64,000 nt of DNA from Prevotella herbatica (GCF_017347605.1 NZ_AP024484.1:496001-560000), one strand, 5' to 3'; counted from the stretch's first letter, positions 19,713-28,371 are shown. The notes: generated by a model not told the origin, from the letters alone. Made by a program: numbers and translations.

Positions 19713-19976
19713 ATGGAAGCAGAAATTTCAACTAACAAAAGACAGACTGCATTCAGACTTAATGAAGGCTTGATAGAAGCTTTGAAAATTAAGGCAAGAC
19801 ATGCAAACAGAAGTCTCAACAACTACGTAGAGAGCATTCTGCTTGATGCTGTATATAATACGCCAAATGAGGATACACGTAAGGCTATTGAAGAGGCTCG
19901 TTCTGGTAAATCAGCAGGCAAACTTGACATGTCAAATTACGATGCTTTTCTAAAATCTCTCAATGCTATTAAGTAA
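19713..19976 (+). CDS. RHH-type antitoxin
   Basis: The 87-residue protein has an N-terminal ribbon-helix-helix domain (KRQTAFRLNEGLIEALKIKA, then NRSLNNYVESILL) and a charged C-terminal tail that would wrap and neutralise the toxin. Its stop overlaps the toxin start by one base (TAATG). The four upstream repeats are its probable binding site. It resembles Bacteroidetes antitoxins paired with YafQ/RelE toxins. Confidence 0.85.
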   Translation: MEAEISTNKRQTAFRLNEGLIEALKIKARHANRSLNNYVESILLDAVYNTPNEDTRKAIEEARSGKSAGKLDMSNYDAFLKSLNAIK

Positions 19977-20257
19977 TGAAGGATATTCATTATTCATCAA
20001 AAGCAAAAAAAGACTTAAAGCGTTATCGACACAAAGAATCTCTGATGAAGGCTCTATACGAGGTCTTACAATACCTAACTAATGAAGAGGATGTGCCTAT
20101 GGGGTATTATCCACATCAATTGCACGGCGATTATAAAGATTGTATGGAGTGTCATGTTGACGATGACTTCTTGTTAATTTGGACTGATGGTCATGTAATT
20201 GAGGTTGTCCGTATAGGTACACATTCTGAATTGTATGGCAAAGGAAGAAGTCGATAA
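19976..20257 (+). CDS. YafQ/RelE-family mRNA interferase toxin
   Basis: The 93-residue protein starts like YafQ toxins (IHYSSKAKKDLKR) and has the family core HQLHGDYKDCMECHV with LLIWTDG and VVRIGTHSELYGKG. YafQ toxins cut mRNA at the ribosome. The gene begins on the last base of the antitoxin stop, a classic type II arrangement. The family histidines are present, so it looks active. Confidence 0.87.
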   Translation: MKDIHYSSKAKKDLKRYRHKESLMKALYEVLQYLTNEEDVPMGYYPHQLHGDYKDCMECHVDDDFLLIWTDGHVIEVVRIGTHSELYGKGRSR

Positions 20258-20403
20258 AGGCTATAATAAACCATAGTTCTTCGTCATTTTCTATATTACA
20301 AAGTTTTAGAATCCAAACGCATGTATGTCTTTACATGAATACGTATTGTGGTAAAAGTATGAGATAAAATGAATATCATAGAAAAAGATAAAAATAAAAT
20401 CCG

Positions 20404-20411
20404 TACCTTTG
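20404..20411 (+). promoter_or_regulatory. -7 element of the EamA transporter gene
   Basis: TACCTTTG lies 25 bp before the ATG at 20436. No clear TTTG is seen at the expected upstream distance, so only half of the consensus is supported. Confidence 0.4.
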
Positions 20412-20435
20412 CGTGCAATATAAACAAATGTATTG

Positions 20436-21323
20436 ATGGAAAGTAAATCTCCGCGACTAGGACATATCATAGCCATAACAACCGTATTGTGTTGGGGTGG
20501 CACATTCATAAACACGAAGTTTCTGCTGCTTGGCGGACTTCAGCCACAGGAAATTTTTGTAATTCGCTTTTTACTTGCCTATATAAGTATCTGGTTTATA
20601 TCACCACATCGACTTATGTGCGACAACTGGAAAGACGAGGCTTTGATGCTGCTGCTTGGTATATCAGGAGGTTCTATGTATTTCCTCTCTGAAAATATGG
20701 CTGTAGGCATTACCTATGTCAACAACGTGGCTTTCATCGTCTGCACCGCACCACTTATCACTACGTGCATTGCCATAGCAATGGTAAAGAGCGTAAAGGC
20801 TTCCCCTAAACTCATCATCGGTTCGCTGATTGCATTAATGGGTGTTGGCGTGGTCATTTTCAATGGTCATTTCGTACTGCATCTTAATCCGCTTGGCGAC
20901 ATTCTCGCGCTCACGGCAGCATTCTGTTGGGCGATATACAGTATTCTGATGAAAAGGGCATCATCAAGATATGGCTCCATTTTTATCACAAGAAAGGTGT
21001 TTTTCTATGGTCTGCTAACAATTATGCCGGTATTTATCTTCAAGCCATGGCAGTTTCCATTATCAGGTTTTGCAAGACCAGAGATATGGATAAATCTATT
21101 GTTTTTAGGTTTCGTCGCTTCCTTTGTCTGTTTCATGCTATGGAGTTGGGCTATCGGACAGATAGGCGCAATGAAGACATCCAACTACGTGTATCTAAAT
21201 CCAATCACAACCGTTGTTGTCAGTGCCTTGTTCCTTAACGAACCAATGACAACTATTGCATATCTAGGCAGCGCCCTGATTCTCACAGGCGTATATATAG
21301 CCAACAAAGCCAAAGGCATATAA
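20436..21323 (+). CDS. EamA/DMT-family permease
   Basis: The 295-residue integral membrane protein has about ten helices in two EamA repeats. The first begins IIAITTVLCWGGTFINTK, the second LGDILALTAAFCWAIYSIL. Members of the drug/metabolite transporter superfamily export small metabolites or amino acids; the substrate here is unknown. I chose the ATG at 20436 over the adjacent TTG at 20433. Dispersed repeat copy (a) lies directly after the gene. Confidence 0.88.
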   Translation: MESKSPRLGHIIAITTVLCWGGTFINTKFLLLGGLQPQEIFVIRFLLAYISIWFISPHRLMCDNWKDEALMLLLGISGGSMYFLSENMAVGITYVNNVAFIVCTAPLITTCIAIAMVKSVKASPKLIIGSLIALMGVGVVIFNGHFVLHLNPLGDILALTAAFCWAIYSILMKRASSRYGSIFITRKVFFYGLLTIMPVFIFKPWQFPLSGFARPEIWINLLFLGFVASFVCFMLWSWAIGQIGAMKTSNYVYLNPITTVVVSALFLNEPMTTIAYLGSALILTGVYIANKAKGI

Positions 21324-21337
21324 ACATTACTGGGGAT

Positions 21338-21446
21338 TATTCTCCCGCAGATTCACGCAGATAGTTTTCTTTGTATGTAGCTGATTTGCTAAAGCAGACT
21401 TATTCTTACGCAGATTCTCTGCAGAGAAAGACAAATTGCGGGAAAC
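21338..21446. repeat. Dispersed CTCGCAGAT/ATCTGCG repeat, copy a
   Basis: This contains TCTCCCGCAGATTCACGCAG, a second TTACGCAGATTCTCTGCAG and GAGAAAGACAAATTGCGGGA, modules shared with copy b at 23188-23314. It fills the gap between the EamA gene and the convergent immunity gene. Confidence 0.7.
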
Positions 21447-21450
21447 CATA

Positions 21451-21891
21451 TTATATTTCTGCGCTCAAGTTTACGATATGACCATCACGTTTATCAATTG
21501 CTATATTGTAACATTTCGTAAACATAGCCCTACTACATGCAGCATCAACACTCCAGACATCACCATCTTGTAATTGTATAGTACAAGGTATGGAATAATC
21601 TATATTATCTTCTCTACCATATGTAGCACGCAATATAGCTTTAGCTATAATATAAGCAGTAGCGGCATCTGGTACCACACCAAATTTATTCACATCTTTG
21701 ATGCTAGTAAAATGATGATATTGTAGTTTCTCAGGAGGGAATCCAGTTTTTATCTTTCCCACATAGTCATATTTTTTAATCTTGGGTGCTTCAGGCTTAG
21801 TTGAGGGAAGAAACTTCCCTATGACGATTCCACATACCAATATCATCAAAAATATAGGAACTTTCACAAATAAAGATTTAGTTTTCATCAT
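21451..21891 (-). CDS. NTF2-fold immunity-like membrane/exported protein (copy 1)
   Basis: The 146-residue protein has an N-terminal hydrophobic segment (VPIFLMILVCGIVIG) and a C-terminal domain resembling the NTF2-fold immunity family. Its hallmarks are VPDAATAYIIAKAIL, YSIPCTIQLQDGDVWSV and NIAIDKRDGHIVNL. Members of that family are predicted to protect against polymorphic toxins. It is a paralogue of the next gene upstream, with near-identical signal regions. No toxin gene is adjacent, so it looks like an orphan immunity gene. The hydrophobic segment may be a signal anchor, placing the domain in the periplasm. Confidence 0.7.
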   Translation of the reverse strand: MMKTKSLFVKVPIFLMILVCGIVIGKFLPSTKPEAPKIKKYDYVGKIKTGFPPEKLQYHHFTSIKDVNKFGVVPDAATAYIIAKAILRATYGREDNIDYSIPCTIQLQDGDVWSVDAACSRAMFTKCYNIAIDKRDGHIVNLSAEI

Positions 21892-21901
21892 AAGTTATTT
21901 T

Positions 21902-22342
21902 TTATTTTTCCACGAACAAACTATCTATACTACCATTACGTTTATCAATTCTAATATTGTAAAAAAGCAAAAGAGGTGTATTTAGTGATTGTGCCTCTAT
22001 ACTCCAGATATAACCATCTTGCAGTTCTATTTTAAAAGGTATAGAATAATTTATCTTATCTTTACCAAATGTACGAATAAATATTGCATTGCTTATTTCA
22101 TAGGCAGTAGAGACATTTGGCACCCCACCAATTTTATTAAAAACGTCATAACGACTAATACGATGAACTAGTGGTGGTATAGGGGTTTTGCATCCCGTAT
22201 TAATCTCTCCTGAATATACATATTTTGTAATCTTGGGCGTTTGGGGTTTAGTTGAGGGAAGAAACTTTCCTATAACTATTCCACATACTAATACTACCAA
22301 AGATATGACACCATTCACAAATAAAGATTTAGTTTTCATCAT
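21902..22342 (-). CDS. NTF2-fold immunity-like membrane/exported protein (copy 2)
   Basis: The 146-residue paralogue of the downstream gene shares MMKTKSLFV, the hydrophobic anchor, GKFLPSTKP, the VPNVSTAYEISNAIF helix, YSIPFKIELQDGYIWSI and NIRIDKRNGSI. The two genes lie head to tail 10 bp apart and diverge mostly in the middle and C-terminal parts. That fits duplication followed by selection for different toxin partners. Function as immunity is inferred from the family only. Confidence 0.7.
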   Translation of the reverse strand: MMKTKSLFVNGVISLVVLVCGIVIGKFLPSTKPQTPKITKYVYSGEINTGCKTPIPPLVHRISRYDVFNKIGGVPNVSTAYEISNAIFIRTFGKDKINYSIPFKIELQDGYIWSIEAQSLNTPLLLFYNIRIDKRNGSIDSLFVEK

Positions 22343-22558
22343 AAGCTATTTTGTTTGAATTTTTTAAACTGTTTAGTATTTATATTGATTCTATTTGATG
22401 AGTAACATTATTACTTAATCTTGTCGGGTTATTAAGGTCACATGGCATATCCATGGATATCACAGTCTTTCTTGCAAGAGCATAACAGAAGCGTTACAAT
22501 ATAAACATACGAATGTACATTTTCATTCATTTGATTTACCACACGAAAGACTTTACTT

Positions 22559-23020
22559 TTATTTTCTCTTTAAAATCTTCATTGTATCAAAAATCCTATC
22601 ATATTGTTTTTTATGATTACTAGGAACATTATAATAATAGAATCTTAAGCCTTTGCAAACATCTTTCCTCCAACATCTATCATTTTCTTTCCCAATATAA
22701 ATCGTATGTTCTTTTTTGTGTACTACTACAGAAGGCTTATAAGAATCTACTTCGAATTGCATTAATGCACCTTCATGAAGGATAATCCCTCCTCCATCAT
22801 TGAATGTATATATATAAACAACGCCCTCTTCATAATTTTCTTTATTAGAATGAATAGGATTTGGGATGTTCATTAAGACTCTTACAGAGAGCAAATCAAT
22901 ACTAATCCTCTTAGAAGGAAGTGCCATCTGATTAAGAGAAGAACATGATATACAGAAAAATAATATAGTACTAAGTATTATTAATTGTCTGGTGTGTAAG
23001 TTGAACTGTTTCATGGTCAT
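22559..23020 (-). CDS. Small lipoprotein of unknown function
   Basis: The 153-residue protein has a lipoprotein signal (ILSTILFFCISCSS) and a mature domain of mixed beta character with EEGVVYIYTFNDGGGIILHEG and a cysteine pair (DRCWRKDVCKGLRFYYY). I do not recognise the family. Its position beside the two immunity-like genes makes an interbacterial immunity lipoprotein possible, but this is guesswork. A start at the second ATG (23014) is equally plausible. Confidence 0.6.
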   Translation of the reverse strand: MTMKQFNLHTRQLIILSTILFFCISCSSLNQMALPSKRISIDLLSVRVLMNIPNPIHSNKENYEEGVVYIYTFNDGGGIILHEGALMQFEVDSYKPSVVVHKKEHTIYIGKENDRCWRKDVCKGLRFYYYNVPSNHKKQYDRIFDTMKILKRK

Positions 23021-23187
23021 TTTAATTTCAGGTATTATCTCATTTGAGAATAACTTCTGAACGCAAAGTTACATAATTTTGAAGCTACTACCAAATTTTA
23101 ACGCTAATCATTTACACACACATTGATGCTACAAATGTAAGCATTACCTTTTAAGAACAGCACAAAGACTAAAGACTCCCCATGGTT

Positions 23188-23314
23188 CATGCAGATTACC
23201 CTAATATTCTTTTCTTTATATGGAGCTAATATCTGTAAGCGGCATATTCTCTCGCAGATTCCCGCAGATTCTCTGCAGAGAAAGACAAATTGATTAAATG
23301 AATCAGCGTAACAC
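23188..23314. repeat. Dispersed CTCGCAGAT/ATCTGCG repeat, copy b
   Basis: Shares TCTCGCAGATTCCCGCAGAT and CTCTGCAGAGAAAGACAAATT with copy a, then runs into the segment duplicated at 29.5 kb. Confidence 0.65.
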
Positions 23315-23578
23315 TATGAAAATATTTCTCAGCTAATCCATTCAATGCTATTTGATAATTACTAAACCGTCCATATCGATAGTTTAGAATAGTAAAAGAC
23401 TAAGATAATTTGTTTCTTGTATTTTAGAATCATTTATAAGTAATTTTACCAAGAGTAAAAGTAGTTGTTATAAACTTGAACAAAAAAATAGTGCCTAAAT
23501 GTTTAATAACACTTAGGCGTAATCTTAATCTTAGCTATTGATTATATTTTGCTAAGAATAGTGGTTATAATTGTATTC
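23315..23578. repeat. Duplicated segment, copy 1 (gene 3' end plus terminator and flank)
   Basis: About 260 bp aligns with 29460-29710. Shared stretches include ATAGTTTAGAATAG, GTAGTTGTTATAA followed by CTTGAACAAAAAAA, the terminator hairpin and the last ~10 codons of the 110-residue gene. See the copy at 29460. Confidence 0.7.
23493..23518 (-). terminator. Terminator of the 110-residue protein gene
   Basis: Stem GCCTAAATGT/ACACTTAGGC with one mismatch and a 6-nt loop, followed on the minus strand by a run of T (CTATTTTTTTG). It lies 24 bp past the stop codon at 23542. Confidence 0.7.
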
Positions 23579-23874
23579 TTTATATTTGATTTTAATTTAT
23601 CTAGTTCTATTTGAGTAACTCCACATTGCTCAAGAGCCTTCATTTCACAGAGATCTTTTAACCCTTTAACATTAAATTTAAATTCATCTTCAGTTATAGC
23701 ATTTTGAGATAACTGCAAAGTATACTCTTCTATTTTTCCTTTTTCTTTATCTAAATAGGCGGTAACATCAGGAATAACCGCATTTTTATAATTTTTATAA
23801 CTAGAAACTGCAATATTAATCACAGCATCTTTCAATTCATTATAAATTGATTCAAAATTTATTATTGCTCCCAT
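23542..23874 (-). CDS. Hypothetical 110-residue protein
   Basis: This is a small, mostly helical, charged protein without signal peptide, membrane segment or recognised motif. It lies 9 bp after the lipoprotein gene 23884-24333 and shares its promoter and the terminator at 23493-23518. A fragment of a paralogue (its last ~10 codons, TIITTILSK) survives at 29672-29710, so the gene or its 3' region has been duplicated. I do not recognise it. Confidence 0.6.
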   Translation of the reverse strand: MGAIINFESIYNELKDAVINIAVSSYKNYKNAVIPDVTAYLDKEKGKIEEYTLQLSQNAITEDEFKFNVKGLKDLCEMKALEQCGVTQIELDKLKSNIKNTIITTILSKI

Positions 23875-23883
23875 GATTATTTA

Positions 23884-24333
23884 TTATTTTATATCTGTAC
23901 TTTTTATTTTTTTACTCTCTAATCCTGATATCATATCAAATGCGTCCCCTACTTGTTCTTCTGTATTTGAAACAAAAGTAACACTCATTTTAGTGCCTTG
24001 TTTCCATCTTTCCAAGAAGCCGCCCAAAAGTCCTCCATTTTTATCCAAGAGTTTATCCCACAACTTTATTGTTATCTCATTTTTAGGACGATTTTTTTCA
24101 TATTCATATATCTTCTGCAAATTTGTTTGTAAATCTTGAAAAGCTTGAATGTGATTATTGTACCCATCCTTCTTTGCTAAATCCATCAGATTTAAAGCGT
24201 CAACTTTTACAGAAGTTGTTTGGGTGTAAGCATATTGATCAAAACTTGAAATAGAAGTAGCACAACTATTTAAAAGTAAAATTAGAAATAGGACTAGAAG
24301 TCCCTTTGTTTTAATGATTTTTTTTTCTTCCAT
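23884..24333 (-). CDS. Small lipoprotein of unknown function
   Basis: The 149-residue protein has a lipoprotein signal (LLVLFLILLLNSCATS) and a helical mature part (VKVDALNLMDLAKKDGYNNH, LQTNLQKIYEYEK) ending in a more polar region. It resembles hypothetical Bacteroidales lipoproteins; I cannot name the family. First gene of a two-gene unit with the 110-residue protein, driven by the promoter at 24353-24385. Confidence 0.65.
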   Translation of the reverse strand: MEEKKIIKTKGLLVLFLILLLNSCATSISSFDQYAYTQTTSVKVDALNLMDLAKKDGYNNHIQAFQDLQTNLQKIYEYEKNRPKNEITIKLWDKLLDKNGGLLGGFLERWKQGTKMSVTFVSNTEEQVGDAFDMISGLESKKIKSTDIK

Positions 24334-24352
24334 AGCTTTATTATTAATTTAA

Positions 24353-24385
24353 CAAAGATAAAAAATAAAATTGACTTTTCCAAAA
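24353..24385 (-). promoter_or_regulatory. Promoter of lipoprotein/110-residue protein operon
   Basis: On the minus strand TTTTG (24381-24385), 20 bp, TATCTTTG (24353-24360). Transcription would start near 24346, 13 nt before the ATG, so this operon is separate from the subtilase gene upstream. Confidence 0.65.
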
Positions 24386-24507
24386 AAGACTATTCTTAAT
24401 TATCCTTTTTTAAAAATAGATCGTTTCTATACCTCTCTTCAACAACTGCAATTTTAAAATATTTCATTGTATTAAAATCAACGCTATCAAGAGATGTAAC
24501 TACAGAG

Positions 24508-26928
24508 TTATATATTGGCAATTGTTATTCCAATTCTATTCTTGATAGCGGTCTCAACAGCTTGGTATATTTCTGTTTGTTCAGACTTAATCGAAACCAC
24601 AAGCGAATACTTGATTTTATTATCTACATTTTTCAACTTGCGTTCTTTCCACCAGCCACAACTAGGACATACAACTATTTTTCCACATTCAGCCAATTCC
24701 TGAGCTGTGCAAGTAATCCAATCAGACTGAACAGTTCCGTTTTTCCTTCTTTCGATACCTACATTCCAAAGTTTAGTGGCATTTCTGGATTTTGATGAAT
24801 TATCCTCTTCATCGTTCTTATTGCAACGAGCAAGAAACTCTTTTTCTGTTTCAGTAGATTTCTTAATGTCAAAATACAATGTTGCTGATGGATAACGATA
24901 CTTGTTATTTCTACCTCCTCTTCCGGGAGCAGGCTTCACATAATAAGAAAGTGTAATCCTCATCGTAACATTTTCATCATGCATAGCCTCTAATAGTTCA
25001 CTAGGCCATGGTAAATCATAGTAATGCATTTCATTGTAGATGTTATTTGAAGAACTACCTTCGATAAACGGCACAATTTCATTTTCAAATACAAAGGTTG
25101 CACATTTTTCACTGCTAAAAGTAGCAACAGCTTCATTTGGGACACCATACCCACATAAAGGCATAATATCCTCTGCTTTGCCAAGTTTATTCATCTCAGA
25201 CGTCCACTCTGCTGAATGTACTAACAAAGCTCTAACTGATAATACACTTAAATCAGGATTTGCTTCTTTGATTTTTGCTGCTAAATTAGTTGCTAATGCT
25301 GTTGCTGCACTAGTTGCATTAAAATCTATAAGTGGCTGACTTAAATCCTGACTTGTTGTGATGACACTTAGATCAGGATCAGTCGAAACACCGTAAGCTG
25401 GACTGTAAGTAACATTTCCTCCCTCCATGACAATTTCTGGTTTAACACGCCAATTAGCATTAACCCAAGAATATGTACTTCTTGATAAAGGTGAGATTCC
25501 CCCAGGCGCAGCTAAAGGATGTTGGTCGCGATTAGATGTAATCGCTTTTTCTGTGTAAGCTCCAACAGTCAAAGCATTCCACGCTTGCGAAGGACTTAAT
25601 ATAGCACTCGCTTTACATGAATCTAAATAATTATTATAATCAACATCACTTGTTTCAATATTGCCTGCAGATACTAAAACAAGGCGATCGCAAGCTCCCC
25701 CATGATAAATGCTTTCATCTAAGGCTGCCGAACTAGATGTAGGGCTGTTATTAAACGTATCTTCATCAGTAACTGCCATACAATCTATTACAGCTCCCAT
25801 ATCTTGTGCTTTATCAATGCCTTCTTCTATTACTGAACCATAAAAATCAGAATCTGTTTCATGTCCATTTTCTATAATCTTTACAGATGCCAATGAATGA
25901 CTAATGTTCAAATTCATTCCACTTCGATAAGCTAATTCCGTCAAGTCTCCCAATAAAGCTAAACCAGCCATACCTGTACCATGATCGCCATGATCAATAT
26001 TATCAAGCACTCCAATTGCAGAATCCATTTTATCATCTGGTAAAATTGGTGATAACAACTCATGAGCATTGTTAACACCTGAATCTAATATGCCAACACG
26101 TAAAGAACCGTCTATAAATGATATTTCATCGCGAAGCAATGCATTCCATTCTCGATTTGTTTCATGTGTTTCAGTTAAAATGGATGGTTGGTGATATCTT
26201 CTTATACCTTCAATATATCCTAAATAGGTTGGAAGCGTATCTAGAGTTTCTTTGGTGGTCTTAATTAGAAATACATCTACATCATCAAATTGAAGTCTAT
26301 TTTCAATATTGCATTCAATGTTTTGTTCATCTAGCGTTTGTGATATGACATCAATAGAATAATCATATCTTTTATTTATCCATAATTCAAATAAAAGGGG
26401 AGTTTTCTGTGGTAATCCTTCAAAAGTATTATATGGTTCGTATAATGATTTGATATCAGCTGGTAATATATCGTTTATCGGAGCTATAAGATCTTCATAT
26501 TTTGGTCTTCCTGTTATTGTTTCTTCATGAATATATTTATCAACCTTATCAGGCAGCCAATCTCTTTTTTCCTTCTTTACGTATATTGTTACGATATCAG
26601 TTTCTTCTTCTGAAACTTTAAGGATTTGCACGCCGTTTTTTGTGTCTAGTGATTTGGGAATAAGTCCTTTTACCACGTCAACATCCAAATATACACCGTC
26701 AGCAACTGTTTCTTCAGGACCGGTTAACATATCTTGCAATCCTAAAGCGTCATTTATAACTTTTTCATATTGACCTTTTATAAAATCGGCATGTTCTTCA
26801 CGATTGCGTTGTGGTATTTTTGATTCTCCACCTTGGGATCGAACTTTAAATTTTCTAGTTTCAGCTATTTTATTAGCTAAATAAAAGTGTTTTTTCTGCA
26901 TTTGATTATTTATCCAATATTGCGACAC
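24508..26928 (-). CDS. Subtilisin-like (S8) serine protease paired with AAA+ ATPase
   Basis: The 806-residue protein has a subtilase domain at ~270-620 with an intact triad. D282 is in GILDSGV, H316 in DHGTGMAG and S540 in the variant motif NATSAATA (usually GTSMA). The oxyanion asparagine is in VSAGN. The ~270 residues before it are family-specific, with no signal peptide, so it should be cytoplasmic. A C-terminal part carries CPSCGWW, a possible half zinc ribbon. Its start overlaps the AAA+ gene by 19 bp. AAA+/subtilase gene pairs recur in bacterial genomes and have been suspected of defence or toxin-antidote roles; the target here is unknown. Confidence 0.88.
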   Translation of the reverse strand: MSQYWINNQMQKKHFYLANKIAETRKFKVRSQGGESKIPQRNREEHADFIKGQYEKVINDALGLQDMLTGPEETVADGVYLDVDVVKGLIPKSLDTKNGVQILKVSEEETDIVTIYVKKEKRDWLPDKVDKYIHEETITGRPKYEDLIAPINDILPADIKSLYEPYNTFEGLPQKTPLLFELWINKRYDYSIDVISQTLDEQNIECNIENRLQFDDVDVFLIKTTKETLDTLPTYLGYIEGIRRYHQPSILTETHETNREWNALLRDEISFIDGSLRVGILDSGVNNAHELLSPILPDDKMDSAIGVLDNIDHGDHGTGMAGLALLGDLTELAYRSGMNLNISHSLASVKIIENGHETDSDFYGSVIEEGIDKAQDMGAVIDCMAVTDEDTFNNSPTSSSAALDESIYHGGACDRLVLVSAGNIETSDVDYNNYLDSCKASAILSPSQAWNALTVGAYTEKAITSNRDQHPLAAPGGISPLSRSTYSWVNANWRVKPEIVMEGGNVTYSPAYGVSTDPDLSVITTSQDLSQPLIDFNATSAATALATNLAAKIKEANPDLSVLSVRALLVHSAEWTSEMNKLGKAEDIMPLCGYGVPNEAVATFSSEKCATFVFENEIVPFIEGSSSNNIYNEMHYYDLPWPSELLEAMHDENVTMRITLSYYVKPAPGRGGRNNKYRYPSATLYFDIKKSTETEKEFLARCNKNDEEDNSSKSRNATKLWNVGIERRKNGTVQSDWITCTAQELAECGKIVVCPSCGWWKERKLKNVDNKIKYSLVVSIKSEQTEIYQAVETAIKNRIGITIANI

Positions 26929-27869
26929 CGAGCATTATGCATGCTGATTACGCTTTTTACTAGTTCTTCTGTAATTGTAATATCATTTAAAAGCGAATCT
27001 TTAAAGATGTCAGCACAGACCATTTTTATTTCTGCATGGCTCATACCTTCAAATAAAGGTTCTATCATTGAAAAATCTAAATCTTTAGCTGTATAAAGAG
27101 ATTCCTTTAAAAGTTTAAGGCGCTGCTGACAATCTGGCAATGTGTATTCAATCACATCATCAAATCTGCGGAACAGTGCCTTATCAATAGAACTGACACT
27201 ATTTGTTGCAGCTATGATAAAGCTTTCTGAACTGTCTCTTTCCAATAATTGAAGGAAAGTATTCAATATACGTCTTTGTTCACCAACGTCATTATCCATT
27301 CCTCTCTGTGCACCAATTGCATCAAATTCATCAAAAAGATAAACAGCAGGAACTTCTGAGATAAAATCGAATATATTACTTAGTTTAAGGCCAGTTTCAC
27401 CCATAAACTTAGTTACGACCTTTTCTGTTCTTACAACGAAAAATGGAAGGTTTAGCTCTTTAGACAAAACACGAGCTGTCATGGTTTTACCAGTTCCAGG
27501 ATCACCATAGAGCATTAGCTTCCGCCTATTTGCAAGCCCATACTTCTTCAATTCATCACGTTTCTCGTATTCTTTAAGAACTCGTTTTATCTTCTCAACA
27601 ATTTCATCAGACGCAATAAGGCTTTTTAAATCATCAAAGCTATCGCATTGTATCAATAAATCTTCTACGTCTTTATGTCTTGTTGCAATATGCATTGGAC
27701 TAAAAGAAGTATTCTTCTTGCTAAGTAAGTCTTGAATTGTGCGGCCCAATACGACATGACCATTTTTGGTCTCCACCGCAGAAATCTGCAGTGCCACCTT
27801 TCTGAACTGTGAATCATCGTTATTGAGATGATTCCTAATCAGAGATAGTATTTGTTCCGAAGTTGCCAT
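26910..27869 (-). CDS. AAA+ ATPase partner of the subtilase
   Basis: The 319-residue protein has one AAA domain: Walker A GDPGTGKT (K128), Walker B YLFDEFDAIG, sensor 1 IIAATN, and arginine finger-like FRRFDDVI, closest to FtsH/CDC48-type ATPases. A ~95-residue N-terminal helical domain precedes it. I chose the ATG at 27869 because the promoter at 27899-27930 gives a 24-nt leader. The overlap with the subtilase suggests a fixed ratio and physical partnership, the ATPase perhaps controlling or feeding the protease. Confidence 0.88.
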   Translation of the reverse strand: MATSEQILSLIRNHLNNDDSQFRKVALQISAVETKNGHVVLGRTIQDLLSKKNTSFSPMHIATRHKDVEDLLIQCDSFDDLKSLIASDEIVEKIKRVLKEYEKRDELKKYGLANRRKLMLYGDPGTGKTMTARVLSKELNLPFFVVRTEKVVTKFMGETGLKLSNIFDFISEVPAVYLFDEFDAIGAQRGMDNDVGEQRRILNTFLQLLERDSSESFIIAATNSVSSIDKALFRRFDDVIEYTLPDCQQRLKLLKESLYTAKDLDFSMIEPLFEGMSHAEIKMVCADIFKDSLLNDITITEELVKSVISMHNARCRNIG

Positions 27870-27898
27870 ATTAATTATTAAGTCCAATAACTACAATG

Positions 27899-27930
27899 CA
27901 AAGATAGTCATTTTTACTATACTTACAAAA
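27899..27930 (-). promoter_or_regulatory. Promoter of the AAA+/subtilase operon
   Basis: On the minus strand TTTTG (27926-27930), 19 bp, TATCTTTG (27899-27906): a close match to consensus at the right distance from the ATG at 27869. Confidence 0.75.
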
Positions 27931-27992
27931 TTGAATAGATATTATTTAATTTACACGGTCATATTTACTATTTCCTACCTTAATTTATTTCT

Positions 27993-28326
27993 TTTGTCTG
28001 CGCTATCTGCGAGAGAATAATCACGCAAGCGTACTCAATCTATTGCCAAAGAAGAAACCCCAATGTCTCTCGCAGATTACGCAGACAAACCTCAATAACC
28101 ACACGAACTACCTAACTGTCTTTCTCTGCGAAATAATGCAGCTTGCTGCGTTCCTCTGCGACCTCTGCGCTATCTGCGAGAGAATAGGCCGTTCAAGTTG
28201 ATATAATAAGTCTGCGGGAGATAATGTAACTCATGCTGTTTATCTGCGGGGATCTGCGGGAGAATAACACGCAAGCATACTCAATCTATCAGCGGGAGCA
28301 CAAACAATAACCATCTGCGAGAATCA
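27993..28326. repeat. Dispersed CTCGCAGAT/ATCTGCG repeat, copy c (longest)
   Basis: The largest copy. TCTGCGCTATCTGCGAGAGA occurs identically at 27997-28016 and 28164-28183, and its near-perfect reverse complement at 28066-28085. The 118-bp piece 28066-28183 is thus bounded by 20-bp inverted repeats with one mismatch. A further module (28200-28290) repeats ATCTGCGGGAGAATAACACG with CAAGCATACTCAATCTATC. Copies f and g match parts of it. Confidence 0.75.
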
Positions 28327-28340
28327 AACAAAACAATAAA

Positions 28341-28364
28341 AGGGATGCGCTTTAGCACATCCCT
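28341..28364 (-). terminator. Terminator of the HU-like/smalltalk operon
   Basis: AGGGATGCGC/GCACATCCCT (one mismatch) with loop TTTA; on the minus strand a T-rich tract (TTTTATTGTTTT) follows. It ends the three-gene transcript starting at 29255. Confidence 0.75.
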
Positions 28365-28371
28365 CTGTTTG

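Noticed and set aside
20306..20515. 69-codon minus-strand frame
   Set aside because: It overlaps the promoter and start of the EamA gene on the other strand and has no support.
27993..28326. Possible CRISPR array
   Set aside because: Repeat units vary in spacing and orientation, are palindromic themselves and recur at distant loci; no cas gene is present.
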